DNA of 64,000 bases from Blepharisma japonicum. Its lineage: Eukaryota; Ciliophora; Heterotrichea; Heterotrichida; Blepharismidae. The notes beneath the pieces are model-generated. The model did no database searches. It was not told the origin of the DNA and worked only from the letters and a program-made list of their open reading frames with translations. Both the position numbers and the translations under genes were made by a program. The stretch is from assembly GCA_949751835.1 (NCBI GenBank), contig CATKHK010000023.1, positions 124,001-188,000 of the forward strand, in the 5' to 3' direction. Below are positions 32,295 to 43,687 of the stretch, one piece after another. Within the stretch, counting starts at the first letter, position 1, and each line of letters begins with the position of its first letter.

Positions 32295-34271
32295 ATGCTA
32301 TTTCATTTTTTAATTCTGTTTGGGTCAGCAGCTGGCCAATGCCCCAAGTTTACGTGTTTAAACGAAACAACTACAGATAAGTGCCTAGATTACGACAGTA
32401 AAAGCTCCACTTACAAAATTTCTTACTGCACATCCGATTACATCTGCCCGACAGATTCCAGTCAAGAAGCTTCTTGCACTTTTAATAAGCCGATTTATTC
32501 TTTTCGTTATCCCGGCGAATTTTGTACCTGGGATTCTGATTGCTCAAGTAATTCTTGCATTTATAATGTTTGCCAAGGTCTGGCAGCTCCTCAGGCCTGT
32601 ATAAATTTATATGACTGCAACCCAGGCTATTTCTGTGACCCAGAATCAGGACTTTGTGAAACTCAAGCTGGCATAGGAGAAGATTGTCTTATTGATGAAG
32701 GCTGCATTAACTCAGCAATTTGTATAAAAGGAACTTGTGAGGCTATTTTTTCTCAATCGGTTGGATATGGTTTTACTAATGTAGATGTCAATCCTAATAC
32801 AGGGTTTAATTTTGCCTGCGCAACTGGTTATGCTATTGCCAAATCTGAAGGAGTGTTCCAATGCGCAAAGGCTCCTGTCAGCAATCAAACTGTTCCAATT
32901 CAATGCCAATTAGGATCTAAATGCACAGCTTCTAATGGAGTTGACCAACAAAACTGCCAATGTGGATACAATGAAGCTGGAGCTGCATATTGTCCTCTGT
33001 TTATTGGAGATGCGATTGCTCAATCAATGATTATAAACTGGATTTCTATCTCTAAATATAATTCAGCCTGCAATTGTGCTAGAAGATGGGGCTTTGAATG
33101 TTTTGCAACTTTATCAGGAGAAGCTCAAGCTGCTTATAATGCTTGGGAAATTAACTATATGCTTTATAATCAAAGCCATTATGCTCTTATACAAAATAAT
33201 CCACCATGTGTCCAGGAAACTTATACAAAAGATTATAATGAAGCAATAACTGCCAGCACAAAATATAACACTTCTGTATGCCCTATTTATTATTGTTGTC
33301 CAAGCTTGGGCTACAATCAATGCATTTTTTATAAGCAAGAGACTGCAAATTTCTATGTGCAAGAAACACTTTATTTATCGAATTGTTCAGATAGCCAAAT
33401 ATGCCCTGCTGCTCGAAGCGCCAACTCTACATGCGAAAAAGCTGTAAAACCATTGGCATTTCCAGGAGATTATTGCACTGAAAACACTCAATGCCTCTCA
33501 GGCTCATGCATAAGTAAAAAATGCCAAGGGCTAATTAGAGGAGATGCATGCATAAATCTGTATGACTGCGGCCCTGGCTTGTTTTGCAATGATGATTCTG
33601 TCTGCCAAGAACAAGTTGCTAAAGATGGTCAGTGCTCCATTGAATATGATTGCCAAAACAATTTGGTTTGCAATATGGGGATTTGCATCCCATACTTCTC
33701 GCTTGGAAGTGGCTCAGAAACTGATGTTGTAGATTACAATGGAATGTCTTTTGCTTGCAGTACAGGATTCGCAAAGATTAATAGTACAACTCCACTTATG
33801 GGCATTTGCACTGCAGCGCCAGAATCAGAAGGAGGGATATATACATGCACTCCTGGCTCAGTCTGTATGGACATGTCAAACACATGCTCAAAACCCTGCA
33901 CATGTGGATATAGCAGTGAAGGGCTAGGATATTGCCCATCATTTGAAGGTGATAAATATTTTCAAGCTGCTATAACAGCATTTAAAAAACTTACTACTTA
34001 TGATGTTAACTGTAATACACTTTCAAGAAAAAGCGAAAACTGTTGGATGAGGTATCCGAAGTATTTGAAAGAGTTTTATTACTATGCGACTAATTTTACT
34101 ATGTATCAGCAATTTCCTTATCTACAGAAGAATCCTAATTGTGCTGACAATATATTTAACAGCGAATATTATGGGCTTCTTGAAAGGCTAGCTAAAGGAC
34201 GTTTCGATGATAGCAAAGGCAATATTTTAACTTTTTGCCTTGGAATCGCTATTTTGATTTTTGAATATTAA
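32295..34271 (+). CDS. Cys-rich secreted/GPI-anchored surface protein, copy 1
   Basis: 658 residues. A signal peptide (MLFHFLILFGSAAG) is followed by two similar Cys-rich halves (about 17-335 and 335-640). Each half has the same motif order: a C-x3-F/Y-x-C start, a FPGEFC/FPGDYC module, then the spaced motif ACINLYDCxPGxFC, QCxLGSxC-like, CQCGY/CTCGY and a helical tail ending in a CxxxY pair. The last 15 residues are hydrophobic (LTFCLGIAILIFEY), matching a GPI-addition signal. Likely an abundant cell-surface coat protein like ciliate surface antigens. It is followed, 223 bp on, by a paralogue. No UGA is present; TAA stop. Confidence 0.85.
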   Translation: MLFHFLILFGSAAGQCPKFTCLNETTTDKCLDYDSKSSTYKISYCTSDYICPTDSSQEASCTFNKPIYSFRYPGEFCTWDSDCSSNSCIYNVCQGLAAPQACINLYDCNPGYFCDPESGLCETQAGIGEDCLIDEGCINSAICIKGTCEAIFSQSVGYGFTNVDVNPNTGFNFACATGYAIAKSEGVFQCAKAPVSNQTVPIQCQLGSKCTASNGVDQQNCQCGYNEAGAAYCPLFIGDAIAQSMIINWISISKYNSACNCARRWGFECFATLSGEAQAAYNAWEINYMLYNQSHYALIQNNPPCVQETYTKDYNEAITASTKYNTSVCPIYYCCPSLGYNQCIFYKQETANFYVQETLYLSNCSDSQICPAARSANSTCEKAVKPLAFPGDYCTENTQCLSGSCISKKCQGLIRGDACINLYDCGPGLFCNDDSVCQEQVAKDGQCSIEYDCQNNLVCNMGICIPYFSLGSGSETDVVDYNGMSFACSTGFAKINSTTPLMGICTAAPESEGGIYTCTPGSVCMDMSNTCSKPCTCGYSSEGLGYCPSFEGDKYFQAAITAFKKLTTYDVNCNTLSRKSENCWMRYPKYLKEFYYYATNFTMYQQFPYLQKNPNCADNIFNSEYYGLLERLAKGRFDDSKGNILTFCLGIAILIFEY

Positions 34272-34494
34272 ATCAGCATTTAACTATCTCTTATCCCATT
34301 AATAAAAAATACTTAATCAATATAATAATATTTTCTGCATTCTTTTACAATCTTTGCCTAATTTTTATTTCATTTGTATTTTAATTCTATCTTCAAAAGC
34401 AATGGGATCTTTTAAAATAATTATGCATCAGTTTATTTATTGTTAGATTAATATATTTCACCATTTCTAATGAGTCTTCTGTTGAATAAATTGC

Positions 34495-36465
34495 ATGATC
34501 CCATTAATCTTATTAATCTTAGGAGTTTCTGCTCAGCAATGCCCAAAATATACCTGCAGTACATCCGATAAATGTATGTCTTTTAGCAAAAAGACTAACA
34601 CATATCAAATTTCCCCTTGTTTTCCAAATGCCACTTGTCCGATTGATTTATCATCAAAAGAATCAGAATGCGTTGATTTACAACCAGAGAAATCATTCAA
34701 CTACCCAGGAGAGTTCTGCACATGAAATTCAGATTGCAGCAGCAAGTCTTGCTTAAGCAACATATGCCAGGGTAAAAATCAAGGAGATGACTGCACAAAT
34801 CTTTATGACTGCAATCCTGGACTTTACTGTGATCAAATTGTAAGGACATGTGAGCCTCAGCTTGTATCAGGGAAGGCTTGTAATTCTGATGATGAGTGCG
34901 TAAACACCAATTTTTGCCTTTCAGGAACTTGCCAAAGCTATTTTTCACAGCCTAATGGTTATTCCTTTACCAAGCTGCAGGTCAACTCAACAACAGGCTT
35001 TAATATGGTATGTGCGTCAGGCTTCGCAATATTAAGCGCAGGCACTTATACATGTGCATCTGCTCCTACAAATAAAGCAGATCCTACACAAACTTGTACT
35101 CCTGGATCTCAATGCATATCATCAGATGGAAAATATACACTCCCATGCCAATGTGGATATACAGAATCAGGAAGCGGATATTGCCCATTATTTGCAGGAG
35201 ATGCTGTAGCTCAAAATATGATTAATAGCTGGATTATCTTGCTTAAAAGCTACAGCACCGGTTATTGTAATACAATGAGAAGATGGGGATATCAATGCTT
35301 TGTAGGTCAAAATGCAAATGCAGAACTAGCTTTCAATACATTCATGCAATATTACATCGCTTATGTAGGAGGCCAGTGGCCATTTTTGCAAAACAACCCA
35401 ACATGCATCAAGGAAACTCTAGCAAAAGAATATTATGATCTTCAGGCCGCACAAAATAAATATACAATTTCCTCTTGTCCTGTTTACTTTTGTTCTTCAT
35501 CCTCTTCAAGTGACCAATGCATAGTTTATAAAGAAGAAATCAATGATTTTTACGTCCAAGAAACATTTTATGCAAAGACGTGCTCATCTGGAAAATCTTG
35601 TCCTGCAACAAGGACATCGAACTCAACGTGCGAAGATAAACCAACTGCAGTTCGATATGCTGGCGACAAATGCTCAAGTAATTCTGATTGTTTATCAAAT
35701 AAATGCGATAAAAATGTTTGTGTTGGAAAAGCTCAAGGAGATAGCTGTGAGTACATATATGACTGCAATCCTGGATTATACTGTAACTCTGGATCTTCTC
35801 GCTGTGAGGCACAGCTAGCTGCAGATGCGACATGTTTAGATGATTATGACTGCACCAATGGGCTGATGTGCAATCTAGGGGCTTGCACTCTTTACTTCAC
35901 TTTGGAAAATGGGATGCAAACTGATAATGTCAACAATTATGGATTTTCTATGGCATGCAAAACTGGATTTGCAGCTGTTAATAGACAAACTAATCCTCCA
36001 ACTGGAATATGTGCAGAAGCACCTGTTTCGCCTACAGTAAAAACATGCACGGTAGATTCGATGTGTCAAGACACAACTGGGACTTATTCGAAACCTTGCA
36101 CTTGTGGATATAATGCATATGGACTCTCGTTCTGTCCAAGCTTTGAAGGAGACCAGTATCTGCAAACTGCAATTGTGGCTGCAAGAACTCTTTTGCTAAG
36201 TAATTCTCAATGCAACACATACTCCAGGCTTAGCGAATATTGTTATGAAAAGTATCCAAAATTACTTGCAACTTATTATAATTATGCACTAAATATGGAA
36301 ATGTATTTGAACTATCCATTGTTGCAGCAAAACTCAGACTGCATCGAGAAAATTTATAATGCAGAATATTACTATATCACGCAGAAAATAAAGGATATGA
36401 ATGATAATGGGTCAATTGTAAAATCCATAATCTTTGGATTATTGGCTCTCCTAGTACTAAGCTAA
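34495..36465 (+). CDS. Cys-rich secreted/GPI-anchored surface protein, copy 2
   Basis: 656 residues, a tandem paralogue of the gene just upstream with the same layout: signal peptide MIPLILLILGVSA, two Cys-rich halves sharing YPGEFCTWNSDCSS, NLYDCNPGLYC and PCQCGYTESG, and a hydrophobic C-terminus (IFGLLALLVLS) for GPI addition. One UGA (34723-34725) encodes the Trp of CTW-NSDC, where copy 1 has TGG, a useful internal check of the code. Equal length and same motif order show a gene duplication; sequences have diverged substantially, so it is not recent. Possibly a small surface-antigen family. Confidence 0.87.
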
Positions 36466-36685
36466 GAACAATATTTCTTTAATAATGCTTAATTGGCTTA
36501 AAAATAAAAATAATTTTTTGTAATCATTTTACTGATAACTGGCACTTACATTTTCATTGTCATTGATAATAATATTTGTATAATAGTAGGCTGCCCACTC
36601 AAACTTTTTTAACATATGCTAAATAACTTTTACTCTATTAAATATTATATCTGCCAAAGTAGCATAAAAATTTAAATGGGTTTTA

Positions 36686-37441
36686 ATGGACCAACAAAGA
36701 GTAGGTTTTAAAAACGAGAGTCATCAGCCCTTTCTACGCGAAATTACTAGGCACAAGTCCCAAAAACTGTTTGAGCGAAAGCCATCACTTCCTTGTATCA
36801 AAGCTTACTCCTTGAAAAAGTCTAAAAGCAATCTTCCAGAAATAAAATCAAATTGTGCAATAACTCCAGAGCCTTGCTTTATGAGAGATTCATCCATACA
36901 ATTCTCTCCTAATGAATTTGTATATGGAATAAATCCTGAAAGCCAAGAAAGTTCAACTTTGAATTCGCTAATTCAAGGTACTTATCATGCTTCCAAAAAC
37001 AATTCAAGACAAAATTTCTTCCATTCCTTCATTAAGGACAAATGAAAAGAAACTCAGGCCTTTAAAAGAGTGAGCAACAAACTTATAAACTTAAATAGAA
37101 ATTACATGACTAAGCTTTCAGTTCATTCCCCTTTTTCTATTCCTTCTACTAACCTGCCTAAATCTAGACTTTTAGAAAGTAGTTCTCAGCTTTCAAATTC
37201 AAAAATCAAACTTCATGAAAGCATTCCACAAATCCCTAAAGCTGCTGCTGCTGAAAAAAATACTCCAATCAAGCCAAAAGAATTCAAAAAACTAACAACC
37301 AGCCACTCGCTTCCTCAAAAACTTAGAAACTACAAGCCTCACTTCGATGTGAAGATCAGGCACAGGCCAACACAAGAAAGAAAAAGGTCCTACTCAAACA
37401 TTAAATTAAGCAGCTGGGACACTGAAGAAAACAAGTGTTGA
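36686..37441 (+). CDS. Basic disordered protein, end uncertain
   Basis: The frame runs about 250 codons with UGA=Trp at 37043-37045 joining its halves. The product is rich in Ser, Lys, Asn and Pro (for example HESIPQIPKAAAAEKNTPIK) and shows no domain. At 37439-37441 there is a TGA; read as Trp, the frame would continue through four more TGA codons to TAA at 37550-37552, overlapping the antisense 3' end of the DYRK gene by 84 bp. That tail looks non-coding, so the true end is unclear. Function unknown. Confidence 0.6.
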
Positions 37442-37468
37442 GTAAAAATAATTTTATACAAAATTTTT

Positions 37469-39034
37469 TTAACTTCCATCTCCTCTTGACCCAGTTGAGC
37501 TGCTTATTCTTGATTTCGGTTTTTCTACTTCTATCATCCATGGGTGTGATAACGCTTCATTAGGTGTCATTCTTGTGTCAGGGTTTCAATCCAAGCAGCG
37601 CTGAATAAAGCTCAAAAATTCTGGGTCAGACGACTTCACTCTTTCGCTTAAATTTCGAGTCCCTGGAAACCGTTTCTTTCCTCTGCTGTTCGGAGCTATT
37701 TTTGGAGTGTCATCTTCTTCAAAAAACAGAGCTTTTCTCGTCGCTCTCTCCAATATCGTATCTGGAGGGATTCCTTTGACCTCCATAATACATAGTAGCT
37801 GTTCAGCTTCTGACTCCCCAGGGAATAGAGGACAGCCTGAATGCAATTCTGCAGCAATGCATCCAAGAGACCACATATCGATGGCCACAGTGTAGGGTAG
37901 TCCTAATATAATATCAGGAGCCCTATAAAATCGGCTTTGAATATAAGTATATAGTTTTTCATCTTCGAAGCATGATGATCCGAAGTCTATCACTTTTATG
38001 CTTGATTTATTCTGATGCTTCAATAAAATGTTTTCTGGCTTCAAGTCACAATGAATAATTCTGTGAGAAGCAGCGAATTCTAAACATTGGATGATTTGGA
38101 GGCAAAATCTTTTGACAAGTGATAAAGAGAAGCCTGAGAACTTATTGTTTTTGAGCAATTCGTATAAGTTCATATTAAGGAGCTCAAAGGTAATGCAAAT
38201 ATGTTTGCGAAAAAGAAAGTAGTCTTGCATTATCACTGAGTGCGAGGATCCACCTTTGTCGTGGATCCTTATATGGTTCAGTACTTTAATTTCAACTCTA
38301 CCTTGCCGATGGAACCTTCTCTGATTCCTAATTATTTTTAATGCTACATAGTCTTTTGTTTTATGGTCATAGCATCTTAACACTTGTCCAAAAGACCCTT
38401 TTCCTAAAACTTGTAAAATTTCATATCTATAAGCAATTTGGTCTCCAATAATGTGGATGTAGTCTGATCTGTCATCATCAAAGCCAAGATTGTTTCCTGC
38501 TGCATTTGGCTTGGTTTTCTGAGCTTTTAGACCTAAATAATAAACTTCAGGATAATCCAAAATTTCACCCTGCTCATATTTTGACATGAAATTAGCAAAA
38601 TTCTTTAAGACCTGCGGAGGTGTCAAAGGGAGCTGTAAACTTGCCATCAAATCGTCAGGATTGATCTCTGAGTGGCTTGCAGATTTTTGCCTTATAATTG
38701 CACTTGCCCTTGGACTAGGTTTTGCGGTGCGCACTTCGTCTCTGCTTAAATTTCCATAACTTCTATTGAAAGAGCCGTTCAACTTAAAAGTTGACACGTT
38801 TGGTGAATTCAATGTATTATTTAAAGACCCTTTATCTGGAAAAAAATGCTCTTGCTTCCTACTCGAAGGAGTTTGCTGTTTCGGAGTTGGCAATTCGCTC
38901 TGTATCATAGACTTTGAGGTTGGGTTCCTTACTTTAGTGCTTATTGGTATAAGATTCTTTCTAATCGTTGATCCAGGTAGCAGAATTTTTTGTTTTGAAA
39001 CTCTTGTCCTAGGAGACTGCATTGAATTATTCAT
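37469..39034 (-). CDS. DYRK-family dual-specificity protein kinase
   Basis: 521 residues. A disordered Ser/Pro-rich N-terminus (1-190) precedes the kinase: GKGSFGQVLRCYDHKTKDYVA start, IIHCDLKPENILL, VIDFGSSC, and an activation loop LYTYIQSRFYRAPDIILG with the Y-x-Y expected for autophosphorylation; FPGESEAEQL follows. HCDLKPEN and SRFYRAP place it in DYRK/HIPK. UGA at 37586-37588 is Trp (CLDWNPDTRMTPNEAL), after which the kinase's last helix and a short tail end at TAA (37469-37471). Truncation at that UGA would lose the C-terminal helix of the C-lobe. Confidence 0.94.
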
Positions 39035-39120
39035 TCTTATTAATATATTGACTTCTTAGCATTTTTAAAAAAAATTAACAGATTAGGCTAATTGCAGACT
39101 GTATTAGATTATATGTGAAT

Positions 39121-40002
39121 TTATGACAGCTTTGCTGGCGCATTTTGAAATATTCGGACTGGAGAAAAGTATTGCTTCATTATTAAGCTTTCAAGAGATT
39201 TCTTGTAGATTTTAGAAGACAGGCTAGAGCCTGAAGGGGAGTTATTTTTGGCCATGTTCTCATTGGACTTATAAGAACGGATTGAAGAAGGCTTAGACAT
39301 GAGACTATCCCATACGTCTGGCCTTCTATATAGCTTGAAATCACCGTTTAGTTCTTTGGATTTCTCTCTTGGACGAGCAATTTCAGCTGCATTTAAATTT
39401 CCTCTGATGTAAGGCTCAGACTGATTTCTTGTCATTTGATGCCATGCTGCATCATCTTTCTTGAATTGCTTAGAAAAGTTGACAAAAGGTCGTTCATCTT
39501 TGTGCTCGATCCTTACTGAACTTATTCCGACGAATTTATCTGCATCAAATTCGTCATATCCTTTGATTTTATTTTTTTCTATATTTGGTAAAGGTTTTTG
39601 ATCAACTATAACCAATCTTGAATATGAATCATTAGAGCTGCTCGAGCTAGATATAATCGATAATTCTTGCTTACTAGAATTAGCTTCATCTATTGGATCT
39701 GGGCTCTTTGAGTATTGCTTAATAACCGTGACTCTCTTGTCTACTTTTATTGGGCGGAAGCCCATTTGATCTGGGTGATTTAAGGTTATTGATCCATCAA
39801 TTAAACCTAGCTATGATTTACTCTTTGTAAAAGTTGGTTCTAGATTCCTATGAGCTCATTCCATCATTCTCATTTTTGATTGATTGCTTAGCCTATCTTG
39901 CCTTTTCTTGTATTTCGCTCTATCGCTTTTGGCTTTTTCTTTATGATTTGTCTCTTCCGTTTTTTCCTTTTCTAATTTTTTATGTCAAAAAGCATTAAAC
40001 AT
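39121..40002 (-). CDS. Basic, Ser-rich protein of unknown function
   Basis: 288 residues, starting at ATG 40002 (MFNAFWHKKLEKEKTEE; Trp from UGA). A 15-nt intron GTAAATCATAGCTAG at 39807-39821 must be removed to join EPTFTKS to LIDGSITLNHPDQMGF; unspliced, TAG terminates. UGA is also Trp in MMEWAHRN. The N-terminal 60 residues are a highly charged helix; the remainder is Ser/Lys-rich and mostly disordered (SSSSSSNDSYSR), with ERPFVNF and RRPDVWDSL as the only hydrophobic patches. Perhaps cytoskeletal; no family recognised. Confidence 0.72.
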
Positions 40003-40550
40003 TTTTTATTAATCTTATTTTTTGTTTATAATTTTTATGTCGAGAATTGAATATTTCATAGCTTTTAAGTTCTTGGATATTATGACTATTTTAGAATTAA
40101 TTGATTTAATTTCTAAAATTATGAAGCTTTCTTATGCACGCTTTATGTAGATTTTGAAGTTTTAGTTGATATTTAAGTTAAGATTACTCTGAATTTACTT
40201 CTAATCTCTTTTTCTTAAATCTGTATGCGAGTATAGTCTCTTCTCAAAAAAATTAATTAAGCATGTGACTGCCAGAGCTTCAACTGCCTACAGCTCAAGT
40301 AGGACTTTTTTTCAAGGCGCCAAAGAGAAATCAGATCTACAGGAAGTTGTCTCTCGTGGTCCAGAACCCTCAAGAAATAGTTCTGCTCACTTAACCGTTG
40401 CTTGAGATTATAACCTCACGAACTTGCTATTTTAAATCAAGATTTTGAAGGCAAAATATATTTAGTATAATTAAAAAATAGCAATTTAATTGTGGTAACT
40501 TATTTATTTTAAATTTTTAGTTTTCCAATAATATTGTTTTAGATTAATCA
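40003..40550. other. Spacer containing a candidate structured RNA
   Basis: 548 bp between two minus-strand genes. The outer parts are AT-rich; the middle is the GC-richer island described separately. No reading frame. Confidence 0.6.
40260..40425. ncRNA. GC-richer island, candidate non-coding RNA
   Basis: GC-richer non-coding stretch in an AT-rich spacer. Hairpins seen: CCTAC-AGCTCAA-GTAGG (40287-40303), CTCAAG...CTTGAG (40369-40406) enclosing part of AGAAC...GTTCT (40363-40384), and TGAG-ATTATAAC-CTCA near 40403-40418. It contains TCAAGGCGCC (40313-40322), which also occurs with one extra G (TCAAGGGCGCC) in the island at 2938-2948. No match to a known RNA recognised; strand and ends unknown. 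Confidence 0.35.
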
Positions 40551-41363
40551 TTACTCTTCATAAAAAATCCTAGCATAACAATATCCAAACCTCGCGCCGT
40601 AATGTCCTGCCCAGATTCTGGTATCTTTTCCTTTAAAAGAAACAATTGCATATTTTTTGTTAGGCTTAATATTAACTTTTAGCTTGTAATGTTTATATGG
40701 ATACAAATCTCCAAAAGTGTCAGCAGAGTTTTCAAATCTGGTTAATGAAGTCAATTGTTTATAAAATTGTATTTCTCCTTCTTCTGGAATCTGTGATATT
40801 TGAGTATGCGACATATCTGATTGATTATGATCATCATATGCATTTACCTCAATTTGAAAAACAGCTCCACAATCAACCCTTCTAGCTATTCAAGCTCCTA
40901 CTAGGAGGTATTTTTTCTTGCTAGATTTAGGAAGGTTTATTCTTTGGTTTAGAGTACACCAGCCATAAGAACTAACAAAAACAGTGCTATTATTTTTATA
41001 GCATCCCCAGTTTTCTATACTCCAGCCATCTCCTGCATTAATTGCTTCTCAATAATCAAATCTTTGGCTTCCGCAGGGATTTTTAATTAAATTCTTAGAG
41101 TATTTAATGCAGTTGAATAAGTCTTTACACGAATTAAATGGTTGGCATTCCAAAAACGCACAAATTTTATCATTCATGTCAGTGATTTTAGCATTAATAT
41201 CAAGTTCAATTTTAGCAATCGTTACAGAAAGATAGGCATAGAACTCTTGATTTGGCAAATGGTTTAAAAAATAATGATTCAAGCATAATAAATTTAGTGA
41301 ATCTGCGATATCTAAAAATTCTGAAGCTCTTCTAAAGATCACTACTAAATGATTATTGCTCAT
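40551..41363 (-). CDS. F-box / F-box-associated (FBA) protein, intact copy
   Basis: 270 residues. The N-terminus is F-box-like (NNHLVVIFRRASEFLDIADS). A C-terminal FBA beta-sandwich, as in FBXO2/FBXO6, starts near residue 105: NAGDGWSIENWGCY, GWCTLNQRINLP, GAWIARRVDCGAVFQIEV and the diagnostic DTRIWAGHYGARFG. UGA encodes Trp at 41049-41051 and at 40890-40892, the latter the conserved Trp of W-x-A-R-x-DCG. In animals the FBA domain binds N-glycans or other ligands for SCF-type ubiquitination; sugar binding here is inferred. Encoded in tandem with a defective copy. Confidence 0.88.
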
Positions 41364-41524
41364 CTTTAATAAATTATTAACTCTGCTAAGTATACAATTA
41401 AATAATTTTGTCCTACTATATAATGGAACAACAGATTTTATTAGACTTTAATAAAAGCTAACTATAATTAAGTATTAAATTATTTTGTAAATAACAGCTT
41501 TTATTTGCTCCCTTAGATTAATCA

Positions 41525-42327
41525 TTACTCTTCATAAAAAATCCTAGCATAGCAATATCCAAACCTCGCGCCGTAATGCCCTGCCCAGATTCTGGTATCT
41601 TTTCCTTTAAAAGAAACAATTGCATATTTTTTGTTAGGCTTAATATTAGCTTTTAGCTTGTAATGTTTATATGGACACAAATCTCCAAAAGTGTCAGCAG
41701 AGTTTTCAAATCTGGTTAATGAAGTCAATTGTTTATAAAATTGTATTTCTCCTTCTTCTGGAATCTGTGATATTTGAGTATGCGACATATCTGATTGATT
41801 ATGATCATCATATGCATTTACCTCAATTTGAAAAACAGCTCCACAATCAACCCTTCTAGCTATTCAAGCTCCTGCAAGGAGGAATCATTTTTTGTTAGAT
41901 TCAGGAAGGTTTATTCTTTGATTTAGAGTACACCAGCCGTAAGAACTAACAAAAAAAGCGCTATTATTTTTATAGCATCCCCAGTTTTCTATGCTCCAGC
42001 CATCTCCTGCATTAATTGTTTCTCAATAATCAAATCTTTGGCTTGCGCAGGGATTTTTAATTAAATTCTTAGAGTATCTAATGCAGCTAATATGCCTTTA
42101 CACGATTGGCATTCTAACAATGCACAAAGTTTATCCTTCACGTCAGTGCTATTAGTATTAATGTCAAATAAAATTTTTGCAATCGTTACAGAAAGATAGG
42201 CATAGAACTCTTGATTTGGCAAATGGTTTAAAAAATAATGATTCAAGCATAATAAATTTAGTGAATCTGCGATTTCTAAAAACTCTGTAGCTCTTCTGAA
42301 GATCACTACTAAATGATTATTGCTCAT
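41525..42327 (-). pseudogene. F-box / FBA protein, duplicated copy with frameshift
   Basis: A second copy of the neighbouring gene. It keeps the F-box-like start, GDGWSIENWGCY, the UGA-encoded Trp codons and WAGHYGARFG. Near 42080-42110 it lacks 9 nt (three codons) and one further nucleotide relative to the intact copy; the single-base loss sends the frame to TAA at 42061-42063. A canonical 15-nt intron does not restore it. Removing 17 nt (GTG...TAG) would, but that length and its missing A at position 10 are unlike the window's introns. Most likely a young pseudogene; the rest is still nearly undamaged. Confidence 0.75.
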
Positions 42328-43687
42328 CTTTTAATAAATTATTAAATGTGTTTAATATGCGATTAAATAATTTTGTCCTATATATAATGGAACAACAGAT
42401 TTTAATATGCCTTAATAAAAGTTAACTCTAATTAAGTCTTAAGTTATTTAGTAACTAACAGATATTTTGCTTATTTCCATGCTTTTGATTGAATCACACC
42501 ACATCATTCGATCAAGAATAATAGAGGTTGTAAAAACACAAAAAAATTGAATCACAAATTAAGGACTATTAATATCAATTATTTTCAATCTTCTTATTTT
42601 CTTCGAATTGTATATTGTTATTTAATTATAAAAATTTATTTTGAAATTCATTTTTTATTTGTTGAATTAAAATGAAACAATTTTTAAACAACCTCGTCTC
42701 ATTCAAATTTGATTTTTAATATACAAGCAGAAATTATTGCAAAGCGATAAAAATTACATTCGAATATAATGAGTGATTATTTACCAACTTCGCATTCACT
42801 AAACAAGTGTCCAGCTTATTATTTTTTACTCCCCAAAGATTGCTTAACTATAATTTTTAGCATCAAGTGCTGGATTAATTATTTATTTTTAATTAAAAGA
42901 TTATATCTTATCGTCTTAAAATATAATTAACTAAAGTTATTACGGGCATATAACCTTTCAATCTGGCTTTTATTATAATTCTTTAAGCTCTAGAGTTTAT
43001 TTTGCCAATATATATGAACCATATCCAAATAATCTTCTCCAACTATTGGTTTTTTCGATAGCCTAAGCAAATTATCACTGTTAAAAATGTTAAAAATCAT
43101 TAATTTGATTGTCCTTGTAAGGTATGTAAATATCTCAATCCATTTATAATTAATGGCAACAAACAATAATAAAATAATTCTAAAATGATGATCGAGAACT
43201 ATAAAAATGGACTTTATTGGGCTATCATCTAGAACTTTTAAAATTCCTTATAATTTTTATCTTAAGAAATTCGAATTAGCCACCTGAGCTTTACAACAAA
43301 GATAATTAAATGATAATTGATTTAAGATTGAATTCTTAAGAAAATTGGTTTAAACAATATTATAAAAGCTCAAAAAATTCTATAAAGGAATTATTTATAT
43401 AAAATTTGATGAAAATCTTGATATCTCTTTTTCTTGATACCTCTTTTCTTACATCCATTTAAGCTTATAATTATTAATTACTCAATTAACTTCATTTTTC
43501 TAATAATTATGTGTGGATAATAATTTAAAATCAATAATCGTTAAAAGAAAGCTGAATCTTGACTACTAATACCCTTTTAATAAGCTTCAAGAGGTTAATA
43601 TTTTTAATAGATATTTGATGGAGCCAATATGAAAATCTGTTATCCACTATTTTTAATTGTTATTTTGAAAAATATTAAAGGCTAAAA
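42328..43687. other. Long intergenic region, AT-rich
   Basis: 1.36 kb between the divergent FBA copy 2 and the C2H2 gene. Its first 130 bp belong to the duplicated upstream flank. The remainder is very AT-rich, with no frame of useful length under either code and no GC island. I see nothing else. Confidence 0.6.

Larger units (their letters stand above)
40539..42460 (-). repeat. Tandem duplication of about 0.97 kb
   Basis: Two direct copies of one F-box/FBA gene with flanks: unit 1 from 40539 to about 41499, unit 2 from 41513 to about 42460; the 3' ends are offset by 974 bp. Similarity includes non-coding flanks (both upstream regions share TATAATGGAACAACAGATTT), and the 3' coding ends are nearly identical, so duplication is recent. 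Unit 2 has a net 10-nt shortage inside the gene. Confidence 0.9.

Noticed and set aside
40220-40250. GACTATACT on the minus strand as U3 snoRNA box A
   Set aside because: The surrounding sequence is AT-rich and lacks the U3 hinge and C/D boxes; the other U3-like string lies on the wrong side.
42080-42110. GTAAAGGCATATTAG in FBA copy 2 as a 15-nt intron
   Set aside because: It lacks A at position 10, the same place is coding in copy 1, and removal does not repair the frame.
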